A DNA stretch of 64,000 nt from Marinomonas sargassi (GCF_025716875.1 NZ_JAOVZB010000004.1:124001-188000), one strand, 5' to 3'; numbered from the stretch's first letter, positions 19,345-29,004 are shown. Numbers and translations: made by a program. The notes: generated from the letters alone by a model not told the origin.

Positions 19345-20127
19345 ATGAAACAGGCAATTTCTGTCAGCTATATATATGGTGTAAAAAACCAGAGGTTAAG
19401 GAATGTTACTGTTCACTCCCCTAGTCTTTTTTGGGTTCAATCTGGCAAGAAATCACTTTTTTGGCAGGACTCAGATATTCTATTTGATTCAAGCAATGTG
19501 CTGCTTACCCAAGCGCAACAACAGCTCTCTTTTGAAAACAAACCCACACGAGCAACGTTTTCCACCTATCAATTTAGCTTTTTTATATCACCGCCGAAAA
19601 GCATGCTTGAGCTAAGTGAGCATATCGGCTCCGCAACCTACCAACCAGACTATGCGGCGCCCCAAAGAGTATTAGACACTCTCAAACTATTTACACAAAT
19701 CGCTTGGCAAGAGCTCAGTAAAGACGTCCAAAAACTATGGCTATTTGGTTTGTATCAACAGCTCGCAGAAGAAGGAAGATTGCACCATATTTTTACTGAC
19801 TACCAGCAATCTTTTAGTCAGAAAGTGAGCCAGTTTTTAGCCCATACTCCTGATCACGACCATCAACTCAACATAGTTGCAGAACACTTCTCAATGAGCA
19901 GAGCGACCTTCATTCGCCACTTAAAGAAAGAGCATACCCAGTTTAAAACACTATTAGCGCAGGTTCGTATGAATCACGCTTTATCCTTGATGCAGAAGGG
20001 TTATCGCAAGCAAACAGATATTGCCTTACGATGCGGTTACCAATCTTCCGTCAGATTCAGCCAACGCTTCCAACAGCAATTTGGTCTCAACCCGAAGCAA
20101 TACCTAAAAACCCTAACTCCTAGCTAA
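19345..20127 (+). CDS. AraC-family transcriptional regulator
   Basis: 260 aa. The last ~100 residues hold two helix-turn-helix motifs: LNIVAEHFSMSRATFIRHLKK, then DIALRCGYQSSVRFSQRFQQQFGLNPKQY, the AraC signature. The N-terminal ~150 residues form an atypical sensing domain. It lies 39 bp after the PEBP-like gene and may share its transcript. Confidence 0.88.
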   Translation: MKQAISVSYIYGVKNQRLRNVTVHSPSLFWVQSGKKSLFWQDSDILFDSSNVLLTQAQQQLSFENKPTRATFSTYQFSFFISPPKSMLELSEHIGSATYQPDYAAPQRVLDTLKLFTQIAWQELSKDVQKLWLFGLYQQLAEEGRLHHIFTDYQQSFSQKVSQFLAHTPDHDHQLNIVAEHFSMSRATFIRHLKKEHTQFKTLLAQVRMNHALSLMQKGYRKQTDIALRCGYQSSVRFSQRFQQQFGLNPKQYLKTLTPS

Positions 20128-20150
20128 ATAAAGCTATGTTAGCTGAAATA

Positions 20151-20186
20151 AAAAAACGCCTATTTTTTAGGGAAATAGGCGTTTTG
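20151..20186. terminator. Bidirectional terminator, AraC gene / DAACS symporter
   Basis: AACGCCTATTT pairs with AAATAGGCGTT around a 7-nt loop. The left A-run and right T-run let it serve both convergent genes. Confidence 0.9.
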
Positions 20187-20236
20187 CTTCCTACATAAAA
20201 CATGCAGAGTAACTAAAAAAGAAGCACGATTAGCTA

Positions 20237-21490
20237 TTAAGCAGCTGGTGTCTCTTTGTTATAAACAGCTTCATCAAGCTCTTTTTCGCTTTTGCCGATA
20301 ACAGCAGAAACCATAAGGTCACCACAAACGTTAACGCTTGTTCTTGCCATATCAAGAATACGGTCAATACCAGCAACAATCGCTAGACCTTCGATAGGAA
20401 GACCAACAGTCGTTAATACTAAAGAAAGCATGATCAAACCAGCACCTGGAACACCAGCAGTACCGATAGAAGCCAAAGTAGAAGTTAAGATAATCAACAA
20501 GTAATCAGAAGTAGATAGATCAATACCGAAAGCTTGTGCAATGAATAGTGCACATACACCTTGGTAAAGTGCTGTACCGTCCATGTTGATTGTTGCACCT
20601 AGTGGCAATACGAAACTTGCAACACCTTTAGATACACCCATCTCTTCACGAGAAGCTTTAATTGTTGCAGGCAAAGTACCAGAACTACTTGTCGTAGTGA
20701 AAGCAACCGCTGCTGGGTTTAGCAAAGCTTTCAAGTAACGAACTGGGTTTAAACGCGCTACAAAGTTGATAATGCCTGTGTAAACAACCAAGACGTGAAG
20801 AACACAACCTAGGTAAACCACACCGATTACTTTAAATAGAGGTAGAAGAATTTCGATACCGTATTTACCAGAAACCCAAGCCATCAAGCCGAATACACCG
20901 TATGGTGCTAGCTTCATAACAAGTTCTGTTAGCTTGTACATAGCTTCTGCTAGGCTATCGAAAAGAGCAATGGCTGGCTTCGCTTTCTCGCCACATAGGC
21001 TCAAGGCGATACCAAGGCCCAATGCAAACACGATAATTTGTAGAACATTACCAGCTGCTAGAGCATTTACAGGGTTCTTTGGAATCAAGTTAAGTAGAGT
21101 ATTTACTAAGCTTGGTGCCTCTTTACCTGCCGCAGCGGCATCAGTAATAGCCATGTTTAAACCAGCACCTGGAGCAAAAATATTACCCAAAGTTAAACCG
21201 ATCGTGATAGCAACAGCCGTTGTGCCAAGGTAAATGACAATAGACTTGATACCAATACGTCCCATTTTTGCACTGTCTTCCATGGAAGTAACACCCACCA
21301 CTAAAGAACAGAAGATTAACGGTACGATAAGCATTTTGATCGCATTAACGAACAAAGTACCAATTGGTTTTAGGTATTCTGCGTCTGGACCTAAGATAGT
21401 ACCAACAAGCACACCCAAGCCCATGCCGATAAAGATTTTCTTCCAGAGAGGTAAACCTCCCCAGAAGCCTGACTTTTTCTCATTTTGCAT
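20237..21490 (-). CDS. Dicarboxylate/amino acid:cation symporter (DAACS)
   Basis: 417-aa inner-membrane carrier of the glutamate/C4-dicarboxylate family. The helical hairpin 1 serine-rich motif TTSSSGTLPATI and the TM7 NMDG motif (PLGATINMDGTALYQG) are intact, with DRILDMARTSVNVCGD in TM8 as the substrate- and cation-binding helix. The substrate is an acidic amino acid or C4-dicarboxylate. A -24/-12 promoter lies 55 bp upstream, and a sigma54 activator gene is next on the same strand, which fits activation in response to substrate. Confidence 0.92.
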   Translation of the reverse strand: MQNEKKSGFWGGLPLWKKIFIGMGLGVLVGTILGPDAEYLKPIGTLFVNAIKMLIVPLIFCSLVVGVTSMEDSAKMGRIGIKSIVIYLGTTAVAITIGLTLGNIFAPGAGLNMAITDAAAAGKEAPSLVNTLLNLIPKNPVNALAAGNVLQIIVFALGLGIALSLCGEKAKPAIALFDSLAEAMYKLTELVMKLAPYGVFGLMAWVSGKYGIEILLPLFKVIGVVYLGCVLHVLVVYTGIINFVARLNPVRYLKALLNPAAVAFTTTSSSGTLPATIKASREEMGVSKGVASFVLPLGATINMDGTALYQGVCALFIAQAFGIDLSTSDYLLIILTSTLASIGTAGVPGAGLIMLSLVLTTVGLPIEGLAIVAGIDRILDMARTSVNVCGDLMVSAVIGKSEKELDEAVYNKETPAA

Positions 21491-21544
21491 AGCTATTTCC
21501 TCTAAAAATATAGTATTAAAAAATGGTTAACAACTATATTGATA

Positions 21545-21559
21545 GCAAGGGGCATGCCA
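21545..21559 (-). promoter_or_regulatory. Sigma54 (-24/-12) promoter of the symporter
   Basis: On the minus strand TGGCATGCCCCTTGC matches the RpoN consensus TGGCAC-N5-TTGC with the invariant GG and GC spaced correctly; only one base of the -24 element differs. It ends 55 bp before the symporter ATG. Confidence 0.85.
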
Positions 21560-21694
21560 TAGAGAGAAAAACCAAATAAGATATTGTTTTATAAAGATTT
21601 ATATTGAAATAAGCAAATAATAAGAAGGCTTTGTAACGGTATAACCATTATTATCAGATACTGAAAAATTATTTTTATTTTCTTTAAATTTCAA

Positions 21695-21740
21695 TAACTT
21701 AAGTGGAATATAACTTAAGTTATATTAATAACTTAAGTTA
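21695..21740. repeat. Triplicate TAACTTAAGTTA palindromes, likely activator sites
   Basis: Two full copies of TAACTTAAGTTA (21711-21722 and 21729-21740) and one copy lacking the last two bases (21695-21704) are spaced 16-18 bp apart. They lie 135-195 bp upstream of the -24/-12 promoter, the usual range for enhancer sites of a sigma54 activator, and just beyond the end of the activator gene. Confidence 0.7.
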
Positions 21741-21758
21741 TAGGCCTTTTTCTATGAA

Positions 21759-23174
21759 TTAAGAGGGTGTAGTACGACTTTTCAGCCGTTTACTCAGCGC
21801 TGGCTGGGATATACCCAATAGCCGAGAAGCAATCGACTGATTGCCATTTGCTCTACGCATGGCTTCATCTACCAGTAATTCAGCAGATTCCTGCAAGGTA
21901 GGTAAAGGCAGATCATTCGGATAGAGGGAGCTAGTTTGGTTCTCACTAACAGCTATTTTGGTGTCCGCACTTTCACAAGCTCGTTTAAAAACACTCATAG
22001 ACAGTACACCACCCCGGTGTCGGCTAACGGCATCAAAACATAAGGCTTGCAGCTCTCTAACATTCCCCGGAAAAGAGTAATTTTGCAGCAATACGGCAAG
22101 TTCCTTTGGTGCCGTTGGCTTATTCACTTCCAGTTCATCTGCAGCTTTCTCTAAGAAGAACTCTAACAATAAAGGAATATCAGCCAACCTTTTTCTTAAT
22201 GGAGGCAACTCAACTTGATGCATACATAAACGATAATATAAGTCCCTTCTGAAGCTACCATCCATCTGTTTAGCTTCTAAGTCTTGATGTGTCGCGACAA
22301 TAATACGGGCGTTCACTCTTTTAGGGGTATCTGAACCTAAAGGGTAATACTCCCCTTCCTGTAACAGGCGCAAAAGCTTGACCTGTGAAGACAAGCTCAA
22401 GTCACCAATTTCATCAAGAAACAATGTTCCCCCGTTTGCTTGCTCTATCATCCCTAGACGAGCTTTATCTGCGCCACTAAAAGCCCCTCTATGATGTCCA
22501 AATAGAGTATCGGAAAAAAGAGTGTCATCTAGCCCAGCCACGTTCATACAAATCAGCGGTGCTTTGCGTCCGCTTAGATTATGAATGACCTGAGCTATCG
22601 CCTCTTTCCCTGTGCCACTCTCACCCGTTATCAGCACATGTCGATTATTTTTCGAAATGGATTCGATGTACTGGAATACCAACTTCATGCTTTTATCTTG
22701 AGTCACGATATCTTCGAACGCTTCTGGGTTTTGTAATGCTCCAGAGAAAAACAGGCGACGCATTTCTTGGTTTTCAAGACGCATCTCCTGCATTTTTATG
22801 GCTCTTTTTATACCGTCCACTAATCGAACTTGGTCCGTTGTCTTAACAAAGTAATCAAATGCTCCAAGACGAATACAATCCATTGCCGTTTCTAACTGAT
22901 TCAAACCACTTAACATAATGACATTGATGTCTGGGTGACGTTCGACAATTGCCGATAGAAGCAGCTCACCCGATAGGTAAGGCATATTGACGTCAAGCAA
23001 GACTAGGCCGATATCGTTTTTCTCGATAAGGTCCATCGCCTGTCGGCTGTCATCACAGGTGTATACATGGTTAATACCGACCGTCATTTCCAATAGCAGA
23101 CTAAAACTTCGTAGAAATGATGCTTCATCATCAATTAATAAAATACCGAAAGAAGGGTATAGGTTTTCTCTCAC
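21759..23174 (-). CDS. Sigma54-dependent response regulator (NtrC/DctD type)
   Basis: 471 aa with three domains. The receiver has DDE at 15-17 and phospho-acceptor Asp61. The AAA+ domain has Walker A GESGTGK at 184-190, the sigma54-contact loop GAFSGA at 230-235 (Ser for the usual Thr) and Walker B LFLDEIGD near 251-258. The C-terminal Fis-type helix-turn-helix is GNQSIASRLLGISQPALSKRL. It overlaps the kinase gene by 4 bp. It probably activates the neighbouring symporter from the 21545-21559 promoter (inference from position). Confidence 0.93.
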   Translation of the reverse strand: MRENLYPSFGILLIDDEASFLRSFSLLLEMTVGINHVYTCDDSRQAMDLIEKNDIGLVLLDVNMPYLSGELLLSAIVERHPDINVIMLSGLNQLETAMDCIRLGAFDYFVKTTDQVRLVDGIKRAIKMQEMRLENQEMRRLFFSGALQNPEAFEDIVTQDKSMKLVFQYIESISKNNRHVLITGESGTGKEAIAQVIHNLSGRKAPLICMNVAGLDDTLFSDTLFGHHRGAFSGADKARLGMIEQANGGTLFLDEIGDLSLSSQVKLLRLLQEGEYYPLGSDTPKRVNARIIVATHQDLEAKQMDGSFRRDLYYRLCMHQVELPPLRKRLADIPLLLEFFLEKAADELEVNKPTAPKELAVLLQNYSFPGNVRELQALCFDAVSRHRGGVLSMSVFKRACESADTKIAVSENQTSSLYPNDLPLPTLQESAELLVDEAMRRANGNQSIASRLLGISQPALSKRLKSRTTPS

Positions 23175-24871
23175 GCTTTAGAACTCCTTTGATTAACAGG
23201 TAAAGAAAGCACTACTCGTGTTCCTACTCCAGAAATAGACTCGTATTCTAAAGTACCACCATGTTCTCTAACAATTCCCGATGAAACAGAAAGGCCTAAC
23301 CCCATACCACCCTGATCTCGTTTTGTTGTAAAGAAAGGGTCATTCAGCTTAGGCAGGTTTTCTTCTTTAATCCCCTTGCCTTGGTCTTGAATTTCTAGGC
23401 AAACCGATTGGCTATGCTCCTCATAATAGGTCGACAACACTATTTCATTGTCAGTGCTGGTAAGTGACTGACAGGCATTCACAATGAGGTTAATAATGAC
23501 CTGTTCAATTTTCTGGGAGTTTCCTAGGAAGGTTGGCAAAGGCTCTCTTAATACTTTCGAAAATGAATCTGTGGATTTTTTGATGGTGTTATCGACCAAG
23601 CGAATAGACACCTCAACCACAGCATTTAGGTCAACTTGCTCACCTAGCTCCAAAGAACCTTGTCGAGCAAAGTCTCGCAAATCATCCACTATCCTATGGA
23701 TACGGTTAGCGCCAGTAGAGATATCTTCAAGCATGCAGGGTATTTGCTCTCGCATTCTTTCATAAGGTAAGCCACCTAAATTAAAATCACCGTACTGTTT
23801 ATAGAAGGTTTCATATACCTCTTCACTGTCCCGCAATACATCCTTTAGCATGGACAAATTCATCAAGACTAAGCTACAAGGGTTATTAATTTCATGGGCA
23901 ACACCTGACACCAAGACCCCTAACGACGCCATTTTGTCGGCTTGAAGTAACTGTTGCTGCTGCATTTTGAGTTCTTTGGTACGACGGTCAACTTCTTGCT
24001 TCAGCATCCTATTCCAGATAACGATACCGCCAAGTATTAACAATAAAAGCACCGATAAAATAGCGCCTGTCTGGCCTACTTGCTTCCATGGAAATGCAGG
24101 CTTTTCTAAGCCCCCAATCCACTTATCATAAATTTCTTGCTGCCTTCCGGTGTTTTTTAAAATGGCGAGACCTTCACTAAACTTGGCCAAAATATCTTCT
24201 CTACCTTTCATCACGCCGTAGCCGTAACGCTGGGCTGAAAACGATTGTCCAATCGACCTAATGTTAGATAAAGCGAATTCTCTTCCCAGATATAAACCGG
24301 GAAGGTTCGCTATGATGGCATAGTCATGTTTACCCGAGGCTAATAGTCGTAACGCATCCGCATGGGTATCGACTGTAATTAAAGTGACATCAATATTTTG
24401 CGTCAACATTAAGTCATGCATAATGCCACGCTCTTGCACTATGACCTCTTTACCACGCAAATCTTCTATTCTTGCCACCGCTTTGGGATTATCGTTCCGC
24501 GTAAATACAGACTGATTAATAATGGCGTGATGGGGCGAAAAGTCGTAACTCTCTGCCCGTTGCTCAGATTGAATGATGCCTTGCAAAACATCAATTTCAC
24601 CCTCTTGAATGAGGCTTCGCATTTCGGACCAATTGCCTAAGCGGATATCAACATTAATACCCATCACCTCAGCAATTTCTCTCGTCAACTCAGTGTTATA
24701 GCCAGTTGGATTCCCCTCTTTATCCAAGAATTCATAAGGGGGGTAATTAAAATCGCCGCCAACAACAATAACTTGATTGAGATTACTAGAGAGGTCTCTT
24801 GCCAATAAGGGGGAACTTGAAATGAGAAAAATAAAACTCAGCATAAAGCTAAGACTTATAAAAGAATGCAT
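23171..24871 (-). CDS. Sensor histidine kinase with periplasmic SBP_bac_3 sensor
   Basis: 566 aa. A signal peptide or first helix covers about 1-24, and a periplasmic amino-acid-binding-protein-like domain covers ~32-260 (GGDFNYPPYEFLDKEGNPTG is the family start). A transmembrane helix follows at ~268-290 and a short coiled coil, then the HisKA box with SGVAHEINNP and the HATPase domain with N, G1 (DQGKGIKEENL) and G2 (GGMGLGLSV) boxes. It probably senses an amino acid or dicarboxylate directly and phosphorylates the regulator encoded next. Confidence 0.92.
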   Translation of the reverse strand: MHSFISLSFMLSFIFLISSSPLLARDLSSNLNQVIVVGGDFNYPPYEFLDKEGNPTGYNTELTREIAEVMGINVDIRLGNWSEMRSLIQEGEIDVLQGIIQSEQRAESYDFSPHHAIINQSVFTRNDNPKAVARIEDLRGKEVIVQERGIMHDLMLTQNIDVTLITVDTHADALRLLASGKHDYAIIANLPGLYLGREFALSNIRSIGQSFSAQRYGYGVMKGREDILAKFSEGLAILKNTGRQQEIYDKWIGGLEKPAFPWKQVGQTGAILSVLLLLILGGIVIWNRMLKQEVDRRTKELKMQQQQLLQADKMASLGVLVSGVAHEINNPCSLVLMNLSMLKDVLRDSEEVYETFYKQYGDFNLGGLPYERMREQIPCMLEDISTGANRIHRIVDDLRDFARQGSLELGEQVDLNAVVEVSIRLVDNTIKKSTDSFSKVLREPLPTFLGNSQKIEQVIINLIVNACQSLTSTDNEIVLSTYYEEHSQSVCLEIQDQGKGIKEENLPKLNDPFFTTKRDQGGMGLGLSVSSGIVREHGGTLEYESISGVGTRVVLSLPVNQRSSKA

Positions 24872-25018
24872 AACCGACTATCTAACCTCTAATGCGCGGA
24901 AAAATTAATAGTCAGAACCATACTTTACTTTGTCTCATTCGTCATCAAGGTAACCAAAAGAGAGATGTATTAAAGGGGTTTGGAATAAATACTGTTAGAC
25001 AAAGCAATCAAGCTCTCA

Positions 25019-26077
25019 TTATTGCGGAAGCATTTGCTTTTTACGCATCAAGAAAATAAAAGCAGCCCCACCAATAAGACCAGTAATAATACCAATAGGC
25101 ATATCTTCAGGGGGAATCAAGGTTCTCGCTATAATATCCGCAGCCACTAAGAATATTGCCCCCAATAAAGCGGAAAGAGGTAGCACTTTACGGTAATCAG
25201 CCCCAACCAGTATGCGCACTATATGGGGCACCATGAGACCCACAAACCCTATAATGCCAGAGAAAGCCACAGCTGCGCCGGTTAATAAAGCGCATATTAT
25301 GATGACTGCCAAACGAAAACGAACAACAGGGACACCAAATGTGCTGGCACTCTCGTCCCCTAAAGTCATTACATTCAAGTAGCGAGCCTTATACACCAAG
25401 TAACTTATTCCAATGATTAAAGCGATGAAGAGAATACCCAGTTGATCCCATTGAGCTAACCCAAAGCCCCCTAACATCCAAAAGATAACAGTATGGGATG
25501 AGCGGTGATCGCCCATAAAGATAAATAAACTACCTAAAGAAGAAAGCACAAAGGAGATCGCAACACCCGCCAAAACAAGGCGCCCCGCATCATAGGCTGA
25601 CGAGAAATTGGCAACAGCTAATACAAGCAAAATAGACGACAAAGCTCCTATGAAGGCAAAGATTGGGACTGTCATAGCGCCCAAAATCATACCTGTATGT
25701 AACAAAGCAATCACAGCTCCAAAAGCCGCGCCTGAGGAGACGCCTAATAAGTGAGGATCTGCTAAAGGGTTACGAGTCACAGACTGTAAAGCCGCACCAA
25801 CAACAGCCAGTGCACAACCCACCATGGCGGCCAAAAGAGTGCGAGGAAAACGAACAGACCAAATGATATTCTCTCGGCCTAACGACCAAAAAGGCTCGAT
25901 AGAGTAAATCGATAACTTGCTGGCTATAACACTCCATACAACTGGCTGACTAATGGTTACAGCACCAACGCCAACAGCCACACCAACTAATAAGACTAAC
26001 AAACAAGCTAAGATTGACAGCAAAACTGGCAGAGGAATATCCCCTGCTAGCAAAGTCGACTTTTGATTATTCTTCAT
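25019..26077 (-). CDS. FecCD-type metal-chelate ABC transporter permease
   Basis: 352 aa with about ten transmembrane helices and the FecCD hallmarks: RFPRTLLAAMVGCALAVVGAALQ near residues 75-100, NPLADPHLLGVSSGAA, and GFVGLMVPHIVR late in the protein as the ATPase-coupling region. Its ATG overlaps the stop of the binding-protein gene (TAATG). The operon order is ATPase, binding protein, permease. Confidence 0.92.
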   Translation of the reverse strand: MKNNQKSTLLAGDIPLPVLLSILACLLVLLVGVAVGVGAVTISQPVVWSVIASKLSIYSIEPFWSLGRENIIWSVRFPRTLLAAMVGCALAVVGAALQSVTRNPLADPHLLGVSSGAAFGAVIALLHTGMILGAMTVPIFAFIGALSSILLVLAVANFSSAYDAGRLVLAGVAISFVLSSLGSLFIFMGDHRSSHTVIFWMLGGFGLAQWDQLGILFIALIIGISYLVYKARYLNVMTLGDESASTFGVPVVRFRLAVIIICALLTGAAVAFSGIIGFVGLMVPHIVRILVGADYRKVLPLSALLGAIFLVAADIIARTLIPPEDMPIGIITGLIGGAAFIFLMRKKQMLPQ

Positions 26078-27057
26078 TACTGACTTCTAAATGCCTTCGC
26101 TAAACGCTTAATAGCCTGAATATTTTGTGGACCCGGTGTTGCTTCCACGTATTCTAGGACCACAAAACGGTTATTCTTCACTGCTGGAATATCTTTGAAC
26201 GTCTCAGTATTTCGCATAAAATCAATTTTTTCTTGGGCAGTCACTTCCCCATAATTGACGATAATAATGACTTCTGGCTCTCTATCAATTACGGCTTCCC
26301 AGCCAATTCGTGTCCAACTTTTCTCAACATCATCGACAATGTTCTTACCGCCAGCCGCTTCAATTAAGGCAGTTGGCATACCTAGTCGGCCTGATGTAAA
26401 GGGTTCATCTTGGCCTGAATCATAAACAAAAACACTTGGCACATCGGTTAATGGCGTTAAGGCGCTATTAAAATTGATTAATTCTTGCTTGTAGCCAGCT
26501 ACCAGCTGATTGGCTTCTTGCTCACGATCAAAAATCTTCCCTAGATTGACAAGGTCTAGGTACATATCCTCAATAGAAGCCTTTTCTTTATCCATAATGT
26601 GGATACAGCTCTCAGTGAGCTCATATACCTTAATTCCCAAAGGAGCAAGCGTATCAGGCGTGACACCGCCTCCCACTTTCATACCATAGTTCCAACCCGC
26701 AAAGTAAAAATCGGCTTCAGCACCTAACAAGACTTCTTTCGTTGGGTATTTAGGGGATAATTCTGGTAATTCCCCTATGCCACTTCGGAAACTTGGGTGA
26801 AGTGTTTTCCAACCTGAGACACCAGTAAAGCCAACCATATGATCCTGAAGCTTAAGGGCAAGCATCATTTCTGTGAGGTTTACATCATTCGAAACAGCCG
26901 CTTTTGGGGCTTGATTAAAAGTGACAGTACGATCACAACTTTCTACCGATACAGGGTAATGGGAAGCTTGTACAGCTCCCGATTGTAATGCAGTAAACAG
27001 AACGCAACTTGCAGATAAAAAAGTGTTTTTCACACTCTTTGGGACGATGGTAGACAT
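26077..27057 (-). CDS. Periplasmic metal-chelate binding protein (FecB/BtuF type)
   Basis: 326 aa with a signal peptide cut near residue 31 (…VQASHYP). The class III binding-protein fold is seen in two lobes joined by a long helix: CDRTVTFNQAPKAAV…LTEMMLALKLQDHMVG in lobe 1 and FVYDSGQDEPFTSGRLGMPTALIEAAGG in lobe 2. It belongs to the siderophore/cobalamin group; with the Zur-like box upstream, a zinc-chelate or Zn-responsive substrate is plausible. It sits between ATPase and permease genes with 18-bp and overlapping junctions. Confidence 0.88.
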   Translation of the reverse strand: MSTIVPKSVKNTFLSASCVLFTALQSGAVQASHYPVSVESCDRTVTFNQAPKAAVSNDVNLTEMMLALKLQDHMVGFTGVSGWKTLHPSFRSGIGELPELSPKYPTKEVLLGAEADFYFAGWNYGMKVGGGVTPDTLAPLGIKVYELTESCIHIMDKEKASIEDMYLDLVNLGKIFDREQEANQLVAGYKQELINFNSALTPLTDVPSVFVYDSGQDEPFTSGRLGMPTALIEAAGGKNIVDDVEKSWTRIGWEAVIDREPEVIIIVNYGEVTAQEKIDFMRNTETFKDIPAVKNNRFVVLEYVEATPGPQNIQAIKRLAKAFRSQ

Positions 27058-27075
27058 CAGTACTCCTAATAATGA

Positions 27076-27948
27076 TTAAAGATAAAAAGAAAACCTAGGG
27101 CGCTGTGTGATTGGGTGACAATCGATCACAGTATCAACATCAAAAACCTGTTTAATGCTTTGCTCCGTAAATGCCTGACTCGGTGCAGAACAGGCTTGCA
27201 TTTCGCCATCTTGCATAATCAAGACTCGATCGGCATAGGTAGAAGCAAGGGATAAATCATGGAGGGAAATAATTAGAGTGCATGGCAGCTTAGCCAGTAA
27301 GTCCAACAGCTCTAATTGATGACGAATATCTAAATGATTCGTTGGCTCGTCAAGAATAAGAACATCAGGACGTTGAGCAAGTGCCCGTGCAATCAGAACT
27401 CTCTGTCGCTCACCACCCGACAATGTACTAAAAAGACGGTGTGCCAGATGCTCTACATTCATCAATGACATAGCTTCTTCAATCAAGGCACTATCGCTCT
27501 TTGAGCGACGCCATGTATGAGACTTTGGCGTTAAACCAATTTCCACCATATCAAATACAGAAAGACCTAAATCTCCCGGCGCATCTTGCAACACAGTAGC
27601 GATACGTTTCGCACAGTCGTGGGCAGATAAATCCCATAGACTTTCGCCATCTAAGAATACTTGCCCCTGAGAGGGTTGGTTAATTCGATATAAGCAGCGT
27701 AACAGGCTCGTTTTTCCTGAACCATTTGGCCCAACAATCGCTAAGAACTCAGCAGGTTTAACCTGTAAGCTAACCGACTTCACAAGCGACTTATTAGCAT
27801 TAGGCCCCCAAGAAACCGACCGCAACTCCATACTAGCAGGCCGACACTTCGCCTCTTCTAGTGTCTTAGCTTGCTTTTGTAGTAACTCTAATTTCTGGAA
27901 AGTAAACGCACTGGCTAGGGATTTGGCATTCATTAATACATCAACCAC
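27076..27948 (-). CDS. Metal-chelate ABC transporter ATP-binding protein (FecE type)
   Basis: 290 aa with Walker A GPNGSGKTS, signature LSGGERQR and Walker B VLILDEPTNHLD; the H-loop is in IISLHDLSLA. An N-terminal extension of about 40 residues precedes the ABC domain. The GTG at 27948 is used here; an ATG at 27933 would remove five residues, and neither has a clear ribosome site. First gene of the three-gene operon, 9 bp downstream of the Zur-like box. Confidence 0.9.
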   Translation of the reverse strand: MVDVLMNAKSLASAFTFQKLELLQKQAKTLEEAKCRPASMELRSVSWGPNANKSLVKSVSLQVKPAEFLAIVGPNGSGKTSLLRCLYRINQPSQGQVFLDGESLWDLSAHDCAKRIATVLQDAPGDLGLSVFDMVEIGLTPKSHTWRRSKSDSALIEEAMSLMNVEHLAHRLFSTLSGGERQRVLIARALAQRPDVLILDEPTNHLDIRHQLELLDLLAKLPCTLIISLHDLSLASTYADRVLIMQDGEMQACSAPSQAFTEQSIKQVFDVDTVIDCHPITQRPRFSFYL

Positions 27949-27957
27949 ACATAAGAT

Positions 27958-27974
27958 ATGTTATAACATAACAT
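27958..27974 (-). promoter_or_regulatory. Zur-like box before the chelate transporter operon
   Basis: ATGTTAT-AAC-ATAACAT (plus-strand reading) is a perfect 7-bp inverted repeat with a 3-bp centre. It fits the gammaproteobacterial Zur consensus GTTATA-N-TATAAC with one mismatch, and differs from the GATAAT-based Fur box. It is immediately upstream of the first gene, where Zur binding would block transcription. Confidence 0.7.
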
Positions 27975-28050
27975 TTAATAGGTGATATAATCCAGTTCTA
28001 ATTGATGATTAGAATTTAAGAAACAGAACCCCACAACACAGGTTTACTCG

Positions 28051-29004
28051 CTACACCTTCATCTCTTTAAAGTCTGGGTTATCAAGGCAATGTTTTTTCC
28101 AAGCCGCATTAATCACTCTCACTTCTTTTTCGATCCACTGTTTAAATTGGATTACTTTCTGATATCGAAAGTGAGGTGACGGAGCAACCAAATAAAAGTC
28201 ATAACGAGATTTCATATAAATAGGAACAGGGCACACCAGTTGGCCTTTTTCTAATAGCTCATACACTAACCCAAATCTTGTCATGGCAAAGCCTTGTTTA
28301 GATAACAGCGCCTCAATGAGAGCGGTCGAATCCCCTATTCTTAAATGGGAAGTAATAGGCAAATCAAAGTCATTGAGGAAGCGCTTAATCGTTGGACGAA
28401 TATGTTGCGCATCAGGGCCGGAATCAGCAATAAATGGAATATTGGTTAAGCGCTGATAAATGCTTTCGTCTTTGCGAACCAAATCAGGGTGGCAAACAGT
28501 CACTAAGTTTTCTTCAAAAAGCAGTGAAGATTTCAGCCCTTCGTAATTGCCTTGTCCTAATCGGATACATATATCTAGGTCATTGTTGGTGAAGTTATCG
28601 ATATTCAGACTAGGGCTAAGATGTAAATTAATGCTCTCCGCTTGATTTTGAAATGCCGCCAACCTAGGCACCAACCAACGACTGGCAAAAGAGGGCAATG
28701 AGCTGATAACCAAGGTATTGGGATTTGGGTCTTCTGTTATTCCCTTCACCCCTTCTTCTAAAAGGTGGAATGCCTTCTCAATATACTCAAATAAATACTG
28801 CCCCTCAGGCGTTAAAATGACCTGCCGTGTTTGTCGATCAAATAACGTCACCCCAAGAGTACTTTCCAACAACTTAATTTGTTGGCTCACCGCAGCTTGA
28901 GTAACAAAAAGTGTCTCTGCTGCTTCTTTAAAACTAAGAAATTGCGCAGCATAGCGAAAAGCCTGTAAGGACTTTAACGGTGGAAAAGAACGTCCTATCG
29001 CCAT
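28051..29004 (-). CDS. LysR-family regulator (GcvA-like)
   Basis: 317 aa. The N-terminal winged helix is LKSLQAFRYAAQFLSFKEAAETL followed by VTQAAVSQQIKLLE, the LysR signature; the rest is the two-lobe co-inducer domain. PPLKSLQAFRYAA and the ATPase-like spacing resemble the GcvA subgroup. Divergent from the DUF1127 gene across 121 bp, so it may regulate that gene. Confidence 0.9.
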   Translation of the reverse strand: MAIGRSFPPLKSLQAFRYAAQFLSFKEAAETLFVTQAAVSQQIKLLESTLGVTLFDRQTRQVILTPEGQYLFEYIEKAFHLLEEGVKGITEDPNPNTLVISSLPSFASRWLVPRLAAFQNQAESINLHLSPSLNIDNFTNNDLDICIRLGQGNYEGLKSSLLFEENLVTVCHPDLVRKDESIYQRLTNIPFIADSGPDAQHIRPTIKRFLNDFDLPITSHLRIGDSTALIEALLSKQGFAMTRFGLVYELLEKGQLVCPVPIYMKSRYDFYLVAPSPHFRYQKVIQFKQWIEKEVRVINAAWKKHCLDNPDFKEMKV

